Shown here one piece after another: positions 32,956 through 42,134 of a stretch of 48,968 nucleotides of DNA. Source of the DNA: CAYQDB01 sp964416195 (lineage in GTDB: Bacteria > Zixibacteria > MSB-5A5 > GN15 > FEB-12); assembly GCA_964416195.1 (NCBI GenBank), contig CAYQDB010000017.1, positions 1 to 48,968 of the forward strand, in the 5' to 3' direction. Numbering within the stretch: position 1 is the first letter of the stretch; every line of letters begins with the position of its first letter. The position numbers and the translations under genes were made by a program. The notes beneath the pieces were generated by a model that saw nothing but the letters and a program-made list of their open reading frames with translations, was not told where the DNA came from and ran no database searches.

Positions 32956-33369
32956 CTACTCAGTGGCCTCGGCCTGCTCTGTGGTCTCAGCCGGTTTGGC
33001 TGGGGTTTCGGTGGAGCCGGCCACGGCCGCTTTTTTCATTTTCCTCGTCTTTTTGGGGCGTTCACGAATCACAGTCTTGAGGCTGATCTCGGAGGTATCC
33101 TCACCTCTTTTGACCTTGTGATACTTCTCCGTAAAACCGATCTGCGTCAGCAGGGAACTGACCGTATCGCTGGGTATGGCCCCCTGATCCAGCCATTTCG
33201 TCACTCTCTCCTCGAACACTTGTACTTCCGCTGGCTTGGTAATCGGGTTGTAGGTCCCGAGGATTTCCAAGAACCGCCCGTCCCGGGCACGGCGCGAGTC
33301 GGCTGCAACAATCCGATAGAAGGGGCGTTTCTTAGCTCCCATGCGGCGAAGTCGTATGTGTACCGGCAA
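32956..33369 (-). CDS. rpsP: 30S ribosomal protein S16
   Basis: Small-subunit assembly protein. MPVHIRLRRMGAKKRPFYRIV and DGRFLEILGTYNP define the family, followed by the WLDQGAIPSDTV region. A tail of about 50 residues, Lys-rich then Ala/Glu/Pro/Thr-rich, extends past the normal end near residue 85. Lies between ffh and khpA. Confidence 0.96.
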   Translation of the reverse strand: MPVHIRLRRMGAKKRPFYRIVAADSRRARDGRFLEILGTYNPITKPAEVQVFEERVTKWLDQGAIPSDTVSSLLTQIGFTEKYHKVKRGEDTSEISLKTVIRERPKKTRKMKKAAVAGSTETPAKPAETTEQAEATE

Positions 33370-33394
33370 TAAACAAATCCTCCATCTGTAACGG

Positions 33395-34723
33395 TTATGA
33401 AAACGGCATTATCCCCTTGGGGGGAATGCCTTTGAATTTGCCTTTGTTCATATTGTGAAACATCTTTTGCATAGCAAAGAACTGCTTCAGAAGCTGGTTG
33501 ACGGACTGCACCGAGTTACCGGAGCCTACAGCTATCCGCCGTTTGCGTGAGCCATCGATGAGACCCGGGTTGCGCCGCTCCTGAACGGTCATCGACTTGA
33601 TAATAGCCACCATCCGTTCCATGTCCTTCTCGTCAACGGTGATTCCTCTGAGCGCTTTGCCGACTCCCGGTATCATCTTTATTATTGACTCCAGCGGCCC
33701 CATCTTTTTGAGCTGGTCCATCTGCTGAAGGAAATCCTCGAAATTAAATTGCGCCTTGAGAAGCTTCTGCTGCATCTTCTCTGCTTCCTTGACGTCAATC
33801 GTCTCCTGGGCTTTTTCGACGAGTGAGACAATATCACCCATACCGAGGATGCGGGAAGCCATGCGGTCGGGATAAAACGGCTCCAGGTCGGCCAATTTCT
33901 CACCGACTGAAGCCAGCTTGATCGGGCAACCGGTCACCGAGCGGATAGACAAGGCCGCTCCGCCGCGGGCATCGCCGTCGAGTTTAGACAGGGCCACGCC
34001 GGTAATAGTCAGCCTCTGGTGGAACTGTTGGGAGATATTGACCGCATCTTGACCAGTCATGCTATCTGCAACCAGCAGGACCTCGTCAGGAGTTAAGAGG
34101 GATTTAATAGTCTCCAGTTCTGCCATCATCTTGTCGTCGATATGCAGCCGACCGGCAGTATCAAGAATCACCAAGTCTATGAAATTCTTCCGGGCATACT
34201 TGACCGCTTCACGACAGATTGCCGGCGGCTTTTTGCCTTCGAGGGAAAAATGCTCAACATCAATGGAATCAGCCAGCACCTTAAGTTGTTTGATGGCAGC
34301 GGGACGATAGATATCAGCCGCAACCATAAGCGGCTTTTTGTTCTTCCGCTTGGCCGAAAGAGCCAGTTTGCCACAGAGAGTGGTTTTCCCAGAACCCTGA
34401 AGGCCACAAATCATGTAGATGGTGGGTGACTTGTCTATCGGAGCCAGCGGTTCGGCTTTACCGCCAAGAAGACTGACCAGCTCGTCGTGGACAATTTTGA
34501 CCACTTGCTGGCCCGGCTCGATTGACTGTAGCACCTTCTCACCGACGGCTTTTTCCTGAACGACTTTGACAAAATCGCGGGCGACCTTGTAGTTGACATC
34601 AGCTTCCAGCAGAGCCTGGCGGATCTCGCGCATCGAGTCCCTGATATTTTTCTCAGTCAGCTTCCCGGCGCCGCGAAGCTTTTTGAAAACCAGCTCTAGC
34701 TTGTCACTCAGATTGGCAAACAT
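33395..34723 (-). CDS. ffh: Signal recognition particle protein Ffh (SRP54)
   Basis: GTPase that binds signal peptides with 4.5S RNA and targets nascent membrane proteins to FtsY. N-domain, G-domain with GLQGSGKTT, VAADIYRPAA, LDTAGRLHID and LSKLDGDARGGAALS, then a methionine-rich M-domain (QMDQLKKMGPL, RRKRIAVGSGNSVQSVNQLLKQF in pieces). 442 residues. First gene of the ribosomal/tRNA-modification operon, downstream of tRNA-Glu and a leader hairpin. Confidence 0.97.
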   Translation of the reverse strand: MFANLSDKLELVFKKLRGAGKLTEKNIRDSMREIRQALLEADVNYKVARDFVKVVQEKAVGEKVLQSIEPGQQVVKIVHDELVSLLGGKAEPLAPIDKSPTIYMICGLQGSGKTTLCGKLALSAKRKNKKPLMVAADIYRPAAIKQLKVLADSIDVEHFSLEGKKPPAICREAVKYARKNFIDLVILDTAGRLHIDDKMMAELETIKSLLTPDEVLLVADSMTGQDAVNISQQFHQRLTITGVALSKLDGDARGGAALSIRSVTGCPIKLASVGEKLADLEPFYPDRMASRILGMGDIVSLVEKAQETIDVKEAEKMQQKLLKAQFNFEDFLQQMDQLKKMGPLESIIKMIPGVGKALRGITVDEKDMERMVAIIKSMTVQERRNPGLIDGSRKRRIAVGSGNSVQSVNQLLKQFFAMQKMFHNMNKGKFKGIPPKGIMPFS

Positions 34724-34790
34724 CTTAGCCTACACACTGCAACCTACATCAAAACCACATCACATGGCCAGTTTCTTGTAATCCCCCGGG

Positions 34791-34816
34791 CAAAAAGGGC
34801 AGATCACTGATCTGCC
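34791..34816 (-). terminator. Intrinsic terminator or leader attenuator upstream of ffh
   Basis: On the minus strand GGCAGATCA, one base, TGATCTGCC (34798-34816) is directly followed by CTTTTTG, a textbook hairpin with U-run. It lies between tRNA-Glu and ffh and also downstream of a promoter candidate, so it may end the tRNA transcript or attenuate the ffh operon. Its arms resemble the dispersed GGCAGATGT palindrome. Confidence 0.7.
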
Positions 34817-34850
34817 GATACTCACCTACGGGTAAATCGCAAAACTTTTA

Positions 34851-34878
34851 AGTATAACACAATCGCTCCGATTGGCAA
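34851..34878 (-). promoter_or_regulatory. Possible promoter of the ffh operon
   Basis: Minus strand TTGCCA (34873-34878), 16 bases, TATACT (34851-34856). Transcription from it would pass through the hairpin/T-run at 34791-34816 before reaching the ffh ATG at 34723. Confidence 0.5.
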
Positions 34879-34942
34879 GGAATTTATCCTCGAGGGATTA
34901 TAGCCCGACTTCGATAACAGGAAAGGCTGCTGGCTTATAAAG

Positions 34943-35015
34943 TGACCCCAACGGGAGTCGAACCCGTGTTTTCGCCGTGAAAGGGCGATGTCCTAGACCA
35001 CTAGACGATGGGGTC
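34943..35015 (-). tRNA. tRNA-Glu (anticodon TTC)
   Basis: The 73-base minus-strand sequence folds as a cloverleaf: 7 bp acceptor GACCCCA/TGGGGTC, anticodon stem-loop GCCCTTTCACGGC with TTC, and T arm ACGGG-TTCGACT-CCCGT. Discriminator A. The 3' CCA is not encoded. Confidence 0.97.
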
Positions 35016-35040
35016 AGTCATCCAGCAATATCAGGCTGAA

Positions 35041-35068
35041 ATAACATGGTATTTCACTTGTCTGTCAA
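35041..35068 (-). promoter_or_regulatory. Promoter of tRNA-Glu
   Basis: Minus strand TTGACA (35063-35068), 16 bases, TGTTAT (35041-35046), ending about 26 bases before the tRNA 5' end. Confidence 0.6.
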
Positions 35069-35081
35069 GCTAATAGAGGCC

Positions 35082-35390
35082 GTCTCATAAACCTGCCGTT
35101 ATAGCGAATCCACCCGCATGTGGTACGCGAGCCGCGGCGATATCAGTCAGTTAACTGGAAGTTGTGACATAAGTCTGAATTATTGGCTTCTCCAAGTGGC
35201 GTCAGGCGTCTCTGCCTGACACTTCCTCAATAGGTCTGTATGTCGTAAAATGACCTATGGCTGTCGCACAGAGATACCCGACAGCACCTTTCATTGCGGC
35301 TACATTGAATACAGTCAGGAAGGGATTCCTGACTGCGCATAACACTAATTTCCCCTACCTGTGGTCAGCAGATATCCACATCTGCCGATT
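35082..35390. repeat. Hairpin mosaic between tRNA-Glu and the DUF4159 gene
   Basis: A run of separate inverted repeats: GAGGCCGTCTCATAA (35089, MITE-end-like), GAAGTTGTGACATAAG (35158), GTCAGGC/GCCTGAC (35201-35220), ATAGGTC/GACCTAT (about 35230-35259), GCTGTCG/CGACAGC (35260-35285), CAGTCAGGAA/TTCCTGACTG (35312-35335, perfect 10 bp) and a degenerate CAGATATCCACATCTGCC palindrome near 35368-35386. No gene fits. Confidence 0.7.
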
Positions 35391-35488
35391 ACGGGCGCCA
35401 ATAAGAACTCACAGCCAGCTATTGGTGGGTGGGCCACCCAACCTATTTTTTCTCACCCAAAACCAACCATAGCTTGTATATTATATAT

Positions 35489-36229
35489 ATGTTGAGAAGT
35501 TTACCCAGAACAGTCGCTATAAGTGTCGCCATGCTGCTCTTACTACCCCTGTCTACCCTGGCACAGAGAGACCTGCCAAGCCGGTTAGCCGATAGGCTCG
35601 AGTATCAACAGCAAGATGCAACCAACCCTGATCCCTCGGCTGTAAAAGTCGCCCGCCTGCACTATTCCGGTGGTGGGGACTGGTACTGGGGTGGCTCAGC
35701 AGTGCCGAACCTGCTTAAGTTCCTGCGGGACAACACTGATTTCCCCGTCGACACTATCGAGCGACAGGTGACAATTATGGACGCTGAGTTGTTCAAATAT
35801 CCGTTTTTGTTTGCCACTGGCCACGGGATAATCCGCTTTCCCACCGAAGAGAAGGAGCGGCTTCGCCGCTATCTGGCAGGCGGAGGTTTTCTGTTCGTCA
35901 ATGATTCGTACGGCATGGACCACACCTTCCGCAAGGAAATGGCCGCTCTGTTCCCGGAACGAGAAATAGTCGAGCTTCCTTTTGACCACCCTGTTTACCA
36001 CAGCTTTTACGATTTCCCCAATGGCCCGCCGAAAATCCACGAGCATGACAAGAAGCCGCCGCGAGGATATGCCATAATCCTGAACGGCAGAGTGGTTCTG
36101 TACTTTTTGGTGGAATCCGATATCGGCGACGGCTGGGAAGACCCCCAGGTGCATAACGATCCACCCGAAAAAAGATTGGAAGCGCTTAAGATGGGCGTAA
36201 ACATTTTGACATATGCTCTGTTAGATTAG
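35489..36229 (+). CDS. DUF4159 domain protein, exported
   Basis: About 246 residues with a signal peptide (residues 1-26, LLLPLSTLA) followed by a DUF4159 domain with VKVARLHYSGGGDWYWG, FLFATGHGIIRFPTEE, LRRYLAGGGFLFVNDSYG and the C-terminal LKMGVNILTYAL. The fold is related to glutamine amidotransferase-like proteins, but catalytic residues are not evident. Start at ATG 35489; a longer frame from 35429 would precede the signal peptide. First of three genes with DUF4175 and a TPR protein; such clusters are widespread and uncharacterised. Confidence 0.85.
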   Translation: MLRSLPRTVAISVAMLLLLPLSTLAQRDLPSRLADRLEYQQQDATNPDPSAVKVARLHYSGGGDWYWGGSAVPNLLKFLRDNTDFPVDTIERQVTIMDAELFKYPFLFATGHGIIRFPTEEKERLRRYLAGGGFLFVNDSYGMDHTFRKEMAALFPEREIVELPFDHPVYHSFYDFPNGPPKIHEHDKKPPRGYAIILNGRVVLYFLVESDIGDGWEDPQVHNDPPEKRLEALKMGVNILTYALLD

Positions 36230-36323
36230 TATATTTAGCGTAAGTACCTGCCTTTTTCTTGCCGGCAGTCGATAGAGAGTAGAAAACGCCGTGGTCAACG
36301 GCTGAGCCATCGGGATTGAAGTC

Positions 36324-39300
36324 ATGGCAGAAATGGACTCCAGTTCAGCGCTACTGAAGAGACTCCGAAACATACTACTAAAACAACGGATTGTTCTCTT
36401 TTTGGCGGGCTTGTTAACGACTGCCACAGTAGTCGTATTCACTTCTCTTGTCCTCTCATTTTTTGCCAATCTGATTGTCCTGCCGGTCTGGCTAAAAATT
36501 ATCCTCTTATCCCTGTCGGGAATAGTGTCCCTTTTCTTTTTTGGGAAGTTCGCAGTAGGGCGCCTGTTTGACGGCAGTGTTGACGGAGTAGCCGTGCGTC
36601 TGGAGACCAGATACTCCGATCTCAAGGGCCGCCTGGTCGCTGCCATTGAGTTTGCACGAATGAAAAAGACTCCCGGCTATTCCGCTGAACTGATGACCCT
36701 TACTGAGGAGCAGGCCTTACAAAAGGCTCGGCTGATCAACTTCAACGAAGTTCTGACATTCCACCCTCTGTTGAAAACCGGTCGCCTGTTTCTCCTGGCC
36801 GGTGCGCTGGCCATAGCGCTGGTGATCCTTGTGCCCGGCCTGTTCAGCTACTCGGTGGAGGTCTACTCCCATCCAACAACAGAGGTTGCCCCACCCCTGG
36901 CCTACCGGGTAGTGCCAATTCCAGGCTCGACCGAATGGGTAAAATATCGCGACATCGAAATCGGCGCTGCTGTCTTTGGTGACAGACTACCTAAAAAGGC
37001 GAATATCAACTATCGCCTGGTCGGTGGAAACTGGCAGCGGTCAGAAATCGACCTGCGACAGGTAAAGAGCTCTTCCACAGAGAGCGGCGATTCGATCACG
37101 GCATCCATCATGCTAAGGCAGATCAGCCGATCGTTTGATTACTATGTCCAAGCTGGCCGGATAAGAACTGATATGCAGAAAGTTGACGTTGTTGATCGCC
37201 CGCGGGTCACCGGTATTAAGCTGTCAATTTTCTACCCCGAATACACTGACCTTCCGCCAACCGTCATCGATGAAAACAACGGCTCCTTTTCCGCACTCAT
37301 CGGAAGCCGGGTAAACATGAAGATCGAGGCGAATCTGCCTGTCCAACAGGCTGAGATGCTCTTCTCGGACTCAAGTCACGTCCCCCTGAAGGTCGCCGGC
37401 AAAGACTGCGAGACAAGCCTACTAGTTGAGAAATCTCAATCGTACCACATCCGACTGATCGACCACCTCGGTGAACAGAATCCCGATCCAATTGAATACT
37501 ACATCACGGCCATCCCAGATGAATACCCGTCAATAGATGTCCTCCGCCCCGGTTACAATGTTAACCTTAACGATGAGATGCTGCTGCCGCTGATGGTGCG
37601 CATCTTCGACGATTTTGGATTCTCTTCGCTGGTTTTGAAGTACAGCGTGGTCTCGCACGGTCAACCTTCCGATGAACATGTAGCGGTACTGCACTTCTCC
37701 GACCGGATCAAGACGGAAGGAGATATCGAGTTCAACTGGGATATGGATCAGCTCAACCTCTACCCTGGCGACTACGTCGTGTACTACTTCGAGGTAGCCG
37801 ACAACGATCGGATTTCCGGCCCAAAGATCACGCACTCTCGGCAGTATGTCGCTCGACTGCCTTCGCTCGACGAACTGATCGCACAAACGGAGGCCGAAAA
37901 CACACAACGGATTACACGCACCGAACAGCTTTACCGACAGGGCCAGGAGCTCTCCCAACGGCTGAAAAACGTCGCCCGCAAGATCAAGGCACAGACCAAA
38001 CAAGCCCAGCAGTCCCAGAAGGCGGAGTGGCAGTATCAGAAGGAGCTGGAGTCGATTGCCGACAAAAACATGGAGCTGGTCGACAAGATCGAAGAGATGG
38101 CTCGCCAGATGGAAAAATCCATCGACAAGCTCACGGAGACCTCCCTGATGAGCCGTGAAATCATGGAGAAGTTGTCACAGATCCAGAAACTGTTTGAAGA
38201 GGTCGCCACTCCGGAAATGAAAGAGGCCCAGCGGAAACTTCTGGAAGCACTGAAAAACATGAACCCTACTGAGCTTCAGAAGGCCATGAATGATTTTAAG
38301 ATGTCCCAGGAGGAGCTATTGGAACGGCTGGAGCGGACCCTGGCCCTTCTAAAATGGATACAGCTTGAACAAAAGATGGAGGCGATGGTTCGCAAAGTTG
38401 AGCAACTGGTCAAGAATCAACAGGAGATGAATGAAAAAACCGAAGCCTCCCACAAGGAAAGTCTCCCACCATTGGCGGCGCCGGAAGACGAGCTTCGTTC
38501 TACGCTGGAGAACCTGAAACAGGAGGCAAAGGAACTTGCACAGCTTGCCAAAGCTGCCGCAATGGAGGAATCGCAGGAACTCAAACAGTTCAGCAAAGCG
38601 ATCCGGGGAACCGACGCCGACCAGAATATGCAAAACATGTCCCGGGCTCTCGCGGGGAAACAGAAAAGCGAAGCGGGGAAACAAGGCAAAACCGCCCTTT
38701 CCAAACTCTCGGAGATGCTGGATCAAATGCAACAACAGCTCCTGGCAATGAAAGGCGGGAAGGAGGATGAAATAGAAAAGGCGATGCGCATAGCAATTGA
38801 CGACGCCAACTACCTCTCGCAAAAGCAGGAAGACCTTTTACGGGAGGCAGCGATGCTTAATCCCCGGTCGATAGTGCTGCGTGAGATGGCAGCTTCCCAG
38901 CAGGACCTGACCGCCTCCTGCAGTGGTCTGAAAAACAGAATCTCTGAACTCGGCAAGCAGTCTCCTTTTATCGCCGCCGAGCTTCAGAAGTTGGTGACTG
39001 ACGCCATCCAAAATATGGAGTTGGCTCAGGAAGGGTTCGACTGTAATAAAGGTGTCCCGGCGCAGCGTTACCAGCGCGAGGCGATGGTCAAGCTGAACCG
39101 CGCTGCCATGCGGATGATGGAATCGCTCAATCAGCAGAAGCAGTGCAAAAAGGGTGGCAGTTGCAATAAGAACATGAGCATGTTACAGTCGTTATGCAAC
39201 AAGCAAAATCAACTGAACCAACAGACCAAGCAGTGCAACAAGCCGGGCCAGTGTAACAAGCCCGGTGATAATCCCAATGCCAATCCTCAGCTATCCCGAG

Positions 39301-39773
39301 AGGGATTGCAGCGACTGGCCGGGGAGCAGGGTTCAATCCGAAAATCCCTCGAGCAGCTCAATGCCGAGTTCGGCAACTCTCGTCAAATCCTGGGGCGTCT
39401 TGACAACATCGCCAGAGAAATGAAACGGGTCGAGGAAGACCTTGCCGACGGCGAGATTGGCGAAGAAACGATCCAGAGACAGCTACAAATATTCTCGCGA
39501 ATGTTACAGGCAACCCGCTCGCTTCAGAGAAAGGATTTCTCAGAACAACGTCGGGCCACAACAGCCCAGGAACAGCCGTATTTTGTTCCTCCCGCACTTC
39601 CGGCGGACATTTTCAACGACCAGAGCAACCTGGAGGATAGACTGCGGCGGTTTCTTGGCGATAAATATCCCCCACAGTACGAAGAGCAAATCAAGGCCTA
39701 TTTCAAAGCTCTTTTACAGGCGGAGTCCTCTCTCAATAACCTCAACCAGCCAGTAGAAACGAACCCCCAATGA
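36324..39773 (+). CDS. DUF4175 membrane protein with long coiled coil and Cys-rich insert
   Basis: A 1149-residue protein. Three N-terminal hydrophobic segments (about residues 22-48, 52-76 and 145-170) are followed by beta-rich periplasmic regions (residues 180-510) and then a very long Glu/Lys/Gln coiled coil from about 520 to 860. Near residues 935-980 comes a Cys-rich stretch with QCKKGGSC, repeated CNK and NKPG, unusual for this family. The C-terminus is again helical. It overlaps the next gene by four bases (ATGA). DUF4175 has no known function; the DUF4159 and TPR neighbours suggest an envelope complex. Confidence 0.88.
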   Translation: MAEMDSSSALLKRLRNILLKQRIVLFLAGLLTTATVVVFTSLVLSFFANLIVLPVWLKIILLSLSGIVSLFFFGKFAVGRLFDGSVDGVAVRLETRYSDLKGRLVAAIEFARMKKTPGYSAELMTLTEEQALQKARLINFNEVLTFHPLLKTGRLFLLAGALAIALVILVPGLFSYSVEVYSHPTTEVAPPLAYRVVPIPGSTEWVKYRDIEIGAAVFGDRLPKKANINYRLVGGNWQRSEIDLRQVKSSSTESGDSITASIMLRQISRSFDYYVQAGRIRTDMQKVDVVDRPRVTGIKLSIFYPEYTDLPPTVIDENNGSFSALIGSRVNMKIEANLPVQQAEMLFSDSSHVPLKVAGKDCETSLLVEKSQSYHIRLIDHLGEQNPDPIEYYITAIPDEYPSIDVLRPGYNVNLNDEMLLPLMVRIFDDFGFSSLVLKYSVVSHGQPSDEHVAVLHFSDRIKTEGDIEFNWDMDQLNLYPGDYVVYYFEVADNDRISGPKITHSRQYVARLPSLDELIAQTEAENTQRITRTEQLYRQGQELSQRLKNVARKIKAQTKQAQQSQKAEWQYQKELESIADKNMELVDKIEEMARQMEKSIDKLTETSLMSREIMEKLSQIQKLFEEVATPEMKEAQRKLLEALKNMNPTELQKAMNDFKMSQEELLERLERTLALLKWIQLEQKMEAMVRKVEQLVKNQQEMNEKTEASHKESLPPLAAPEDELRSTLENLKQEAKELAQLAKAAAMEESQELKQFSKAIRGTDADQNMQNMSRALAGKQKSEAGKQGKTALSKLSEMLDQMQQQLLAMKGGKEDEIEKAMRIAIDDANYLSQKQEDLLREAAMLNPRSIVLREMAASQQDLTASCSGLKNRISELGKQSPFIAAELQKLVTDAIQNMELAQEGFDCNKGVPAQRYQREAMVKLNRAAMRMMESLNQQKQCKKGGSCNKNMSMLQSLCNKQNQLNQQTKQCNKPGQCNKPGDNPNANPQLSREGLQRLAGEQGSIRKSLEQLNAEFGNSRQILGRLDNIAREMKRVEEDLADGEIGEETIQRQLQIFSRMLQATRSLQRKDFSEQRRATTAQEQPYFVPPALPADIFNDQSNLEDRLRRFLGDKYPPQYEEQIKAYFKALLQAESSLNNLNQPVETNPQ

Positions 39774-41605
39774 GAAGCAAACTTCCCTTACTAATACTGT
39801 TGGGTGTACTTGTAGGCACCCCCATGGGACGCGCCGTGGAAGCTCTGAAGGTCAAAGTGCCGGACACCAGGTCGACGCGGCGAACGCCTGATTCCGAAGC
39901 GGACCAGAAGGTGCGCGTGGCCCGAATGCTCATAAAGCAGAAAAACTACCAGGCAGCCTCGGCTCTGCTGGAAACGCTGTACGAAGATGATACGGGCAAC
40001 CCTGTCATAATAAATCTCCTTTTGACTTGCTACGATCATCTGGGGTACTACCTCAAGGCTGAGACACTGACCCGACGCCTTGTTGAAAGCGATCCAAACA
40101 ATTACGTTTACCGGCTCCGTCTGGCTGAGATTCTGAGCCGGCAGGCCAAGCAAGATGAAGCCAAAGCGGTGTACAGCCAAGCTATTGCCCTGATAGCCAG
40201 CGATGACATACCCCGGTACCGTACGATACTCCAAAGCATGATTGGCTGTGGGCTCGAGGAGATGGCTCTGGCCTTGATTGATACCGTCCGTGAGAGGTTG
40301 ACTGACCCGGCCTTGTTTGCTCTCGACCGGGGCGAAATCCTGGAAAGGCAAAACAATTACCAACAGGCGACTCTGGAGTTCTTTGTCGGGCTTGGCGACT
40401 CCAGCCGGACGGCCAGTGAGTCTGAAAAGAAACTGCTGGCGCTTCTCAACTACCCTGAATCGTCCGCCGAGGCTGAAAAGGCTCTCCTGGGACAGACCAA
40501 CAGAAAGGTTAACGCCAGAGCTGCCCGGATACTGTCGTCTTTTTATCTGAAAGCAGAGCGCTTTGATAGAGCGTTTGAGTTTGCAGTTTTACAGGATTCA
40601 CTGGAAGCTCAGAAGGGTAGTTCCCTGTTCAACTTTATGCACAGTTGCCAGGAACGGAAGCTCTACCATCAGGTGACACGAATGGCAAAGGACATCCTCA
40701 GTAACTACCAGGACCATCCTATCTTGGGAGAAACCTACTTTCTCTACGGTGATGCTCTGGTCCAGTTGGGCCGTTTCGATGATGCTGTCGTGACCTATGA
40801 CACCATCTTCGCTACTTTTCCTCGTGTGCAGGAAAAGGCTGAAGCGCTGTTCCTTATAGGCGATATCTACTTGAACTATTTGAACGATTACTCCCGTGCC
40901 ATAACTTACTTCGATTCCGTTATCACCCATTACAACGCCGGCCTGGGGTATCTCAATTCCAGATTAGCATTGCCGTACTGTTACCTCCGACAGGGCCAGC
41001 TAGAGAAATCCAGGACCTCATTTGAGGAGCTTCTGACGAGACGTTTGAATGAAGATATGAAGGAGGCGGTGGAGTACAACCTGGCCTTGATTCTTTTCTT
41101 TGAAAAACAGTTAGATTCGAGCAGAGTTTCGTTTGGCAAGCTGCTGGTTGACTATCCCCGTGGATTTTACGTCAACGATGCCCTGCAGTTGCTGTTTCTG
41201 CTTGAAGAAGCGGAGGGGGGCGAGGGACTTCTGTACGATTTCTCCAACGCGCTTTTGTTCGAACAGATGCGCATGCCCGATTCAACCTCCGCGAAGCTTC
41301 TCCTCATTGCCGATGATCCGAACCGGGCGCTGGCCGACATCGCCTTATATAAGCTGGCCATGCTGAGCCTCAATAGACCTGACTCTTCGACAGCCATCAA
41401 GTTTATCGATCGGTTGGCTGAGGAGTTCCCCGAATCTTACTACCTTCCCTACGGGCTGAAGACAAAGGCAGATATGTACCTGGCAAAACCCGATGGTGTT
41501 GAGCAGGCCAGATCGATTTATCGCCAATTACTGGAAAAATATCCCAACTACCCTTTCATATCCGAGGTGCGCAAGACGATGCGTCAATTGGAGGGAGAGG
41601 TGTAG
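39770..41605 (+). CDS. Exported TPR-repeat protein
   Basis: A 611-residue protein with a signal peptide (residues 1-22). About ten tetratricopeptide-like repeats fill the rest, for example RMLIKQKNYQAASALLETLY, RLRLAEILSRQAKQDEAKAVY, YFLYGDALVQLGRFDDAVVTY and FLIGDIYLNYLNDYSRAITYF. The ATG overlaps the DUF4175 stop, so the three genes 35489-41605 form one operon. Probably the periplasmic scaffold of the presumed envelope complex. Confidence 0.85.
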   Translation: MRSKLPLLILLGVLVGTPMGRAVEALKVKVPDTRSTRRTPDSEADQKVRVARMLIKQKNYQAASALLETLYEDDTGNPVIINLLLTCYDHLGYYLKAETLTRRLVESDPNNYVYRLRLAEILSRQAKQDEAKAVYSQAIALIASDDIPRYRTILQSMIGCGLEEMALALIDTVRERLTDPALFALDRGEILERQNNYQQATLEFFVGLGDSSRTASESEKKLLALLNYPESSAEAEKALLGQTNRKVNARAARILSSFYLKAERFDRAFEFAVLQDSLEAQKGSSLFNFMHSCQERKLYHQVTRMAKDILSNYQDHPILGETYFLYGDALVQLGRFDDAVVTYDTIFATFPRVQEKAEALFLIGDIYLNYLNDYSRAITYFDSVITHYNAGLGYLNSRLALPYCYLRQGQLEKSRTSFEELLTRRLNEDMKEAVEYNLALILFFEKQLDSSRVSFGKLLVDYPRGFYVNDALQLLFLLEEAEGGEGLLYDFSNALLFEQMRMPDSTSAKLLLIADDPNRALADIALYKLAMLSLNRPDSSTAIKFIDRLAEEFPESYYLPYGLKTKADMYLAKPDGVEQARSIYRQLLEKYPNYPFISEVRKTMRQLEGEV

Positions 41606-41627
41606 ACCCTACATCACCTCGAGTCGC

Positions 41628-41655
41628 GTGGGCGGCAGATGTCCACATCTGCCCC
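41628..41655. repeat. GGCAGATGT palindrome after the DUF4175 operon
   Basis: GTGGGCGGCAGATGT then a perfect right arm ACATCTGCC (palindrome 41634-41653), followed by CCCTTT. It stands 23 bases after the TPR gene stop and could serve as a weak terminator. Confidence 0.85.
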
Positions 41656-41687
41656 TTTCGGATTCAAACAGATCAGGCAATTTCAAA

Positions 41688-41712
41688 GAGCCCACCCGGG
41701 GGAATTGGGCTC
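41688..41712. terminator. Hairpin between convergent genes
   Basis: Arms GAGCCCA (41688-41694) and TGGGCTC (41706-41712) around an 11-base loop, without a T-run. Possible bidirectional terminator of the 39770 and 41728 genes. Confidence 0.35.
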
Positions 41713-41727
41713 CCACGCATCTGACCT

Positions 41728-41976
41728 CTACGGAACCTCTAGTTTCTCCTTGCCCTCTTTGAGGGTCTTGACCTGCTGCTCAAGGCTGAAAATTCGATTT
41801 TCGTAGTTCTCGGTTTTTTTGGCTTTGATCTTGGTGGTCGTTCTGATCAGCAAGGCCAGTGAGATCAACATAAACATTACTGAGTTTACCTGCCTGAAGA
41901 TCTCCCCCATGTTGAAAAGGGAGTCAAGAAACGCCATAAGTCCCAAAAAGAACAGGACACCACACCAGACAAACAT
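41728..41976 (-). CDS. Small two-helix membrane protein with coiled-coil tail
   Basis: 82 residues. Two hydrophobic helices (MFVWCGVLFFLGLMAFL and VMFMLISLALLI) and a charged heptad-like tail, YENRIFSLEQQVKTLKEGKEKL. ATG 41976 is chosen because GGAGGT lies six bases upstream; that ribosome site is itself part of the upstream ATG at 41988. No known family; resembles small envelope-associated proteins of the phage-shock type in shape only. Confidence 0.65.
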   Translation of the reverse strand: MFVWCGVLFFLGLMAFLDSLFNMGEIFRQVNSVMFMLISLALLIRTTTKIKAKKTENYENRIFSLEQQVKTLKEGKEKLEVP

Positions 41977-42030
41977 CTTTACCTCCATACAGTTTGGAAC
42001 AGCCCGCCAATGGCGGGGTAAAATTATCGG

Positions 42031-42058
42031 TTGTGATTTACCCGACTAATGTTATATC
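42031..42058 (+). promoter_or_regulatory. Possible promoter of the DUF2723 gene
   Basis: TTGTGA (42031-42036), 16 bases, TATATC (42053-42058), about 75 bases before the TTG start. A CCCGCC/GGCGGG hairpin lies at 42003-42017. Confidence 0.35.
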
Positions 42059-42134
42059 TTTGCCAATGTTATTCAAAGCAACACGTTCTGTTGATAAGTA
42101 TCGGAGTGACCGATTCTGACTTTAGGAGGAGATA

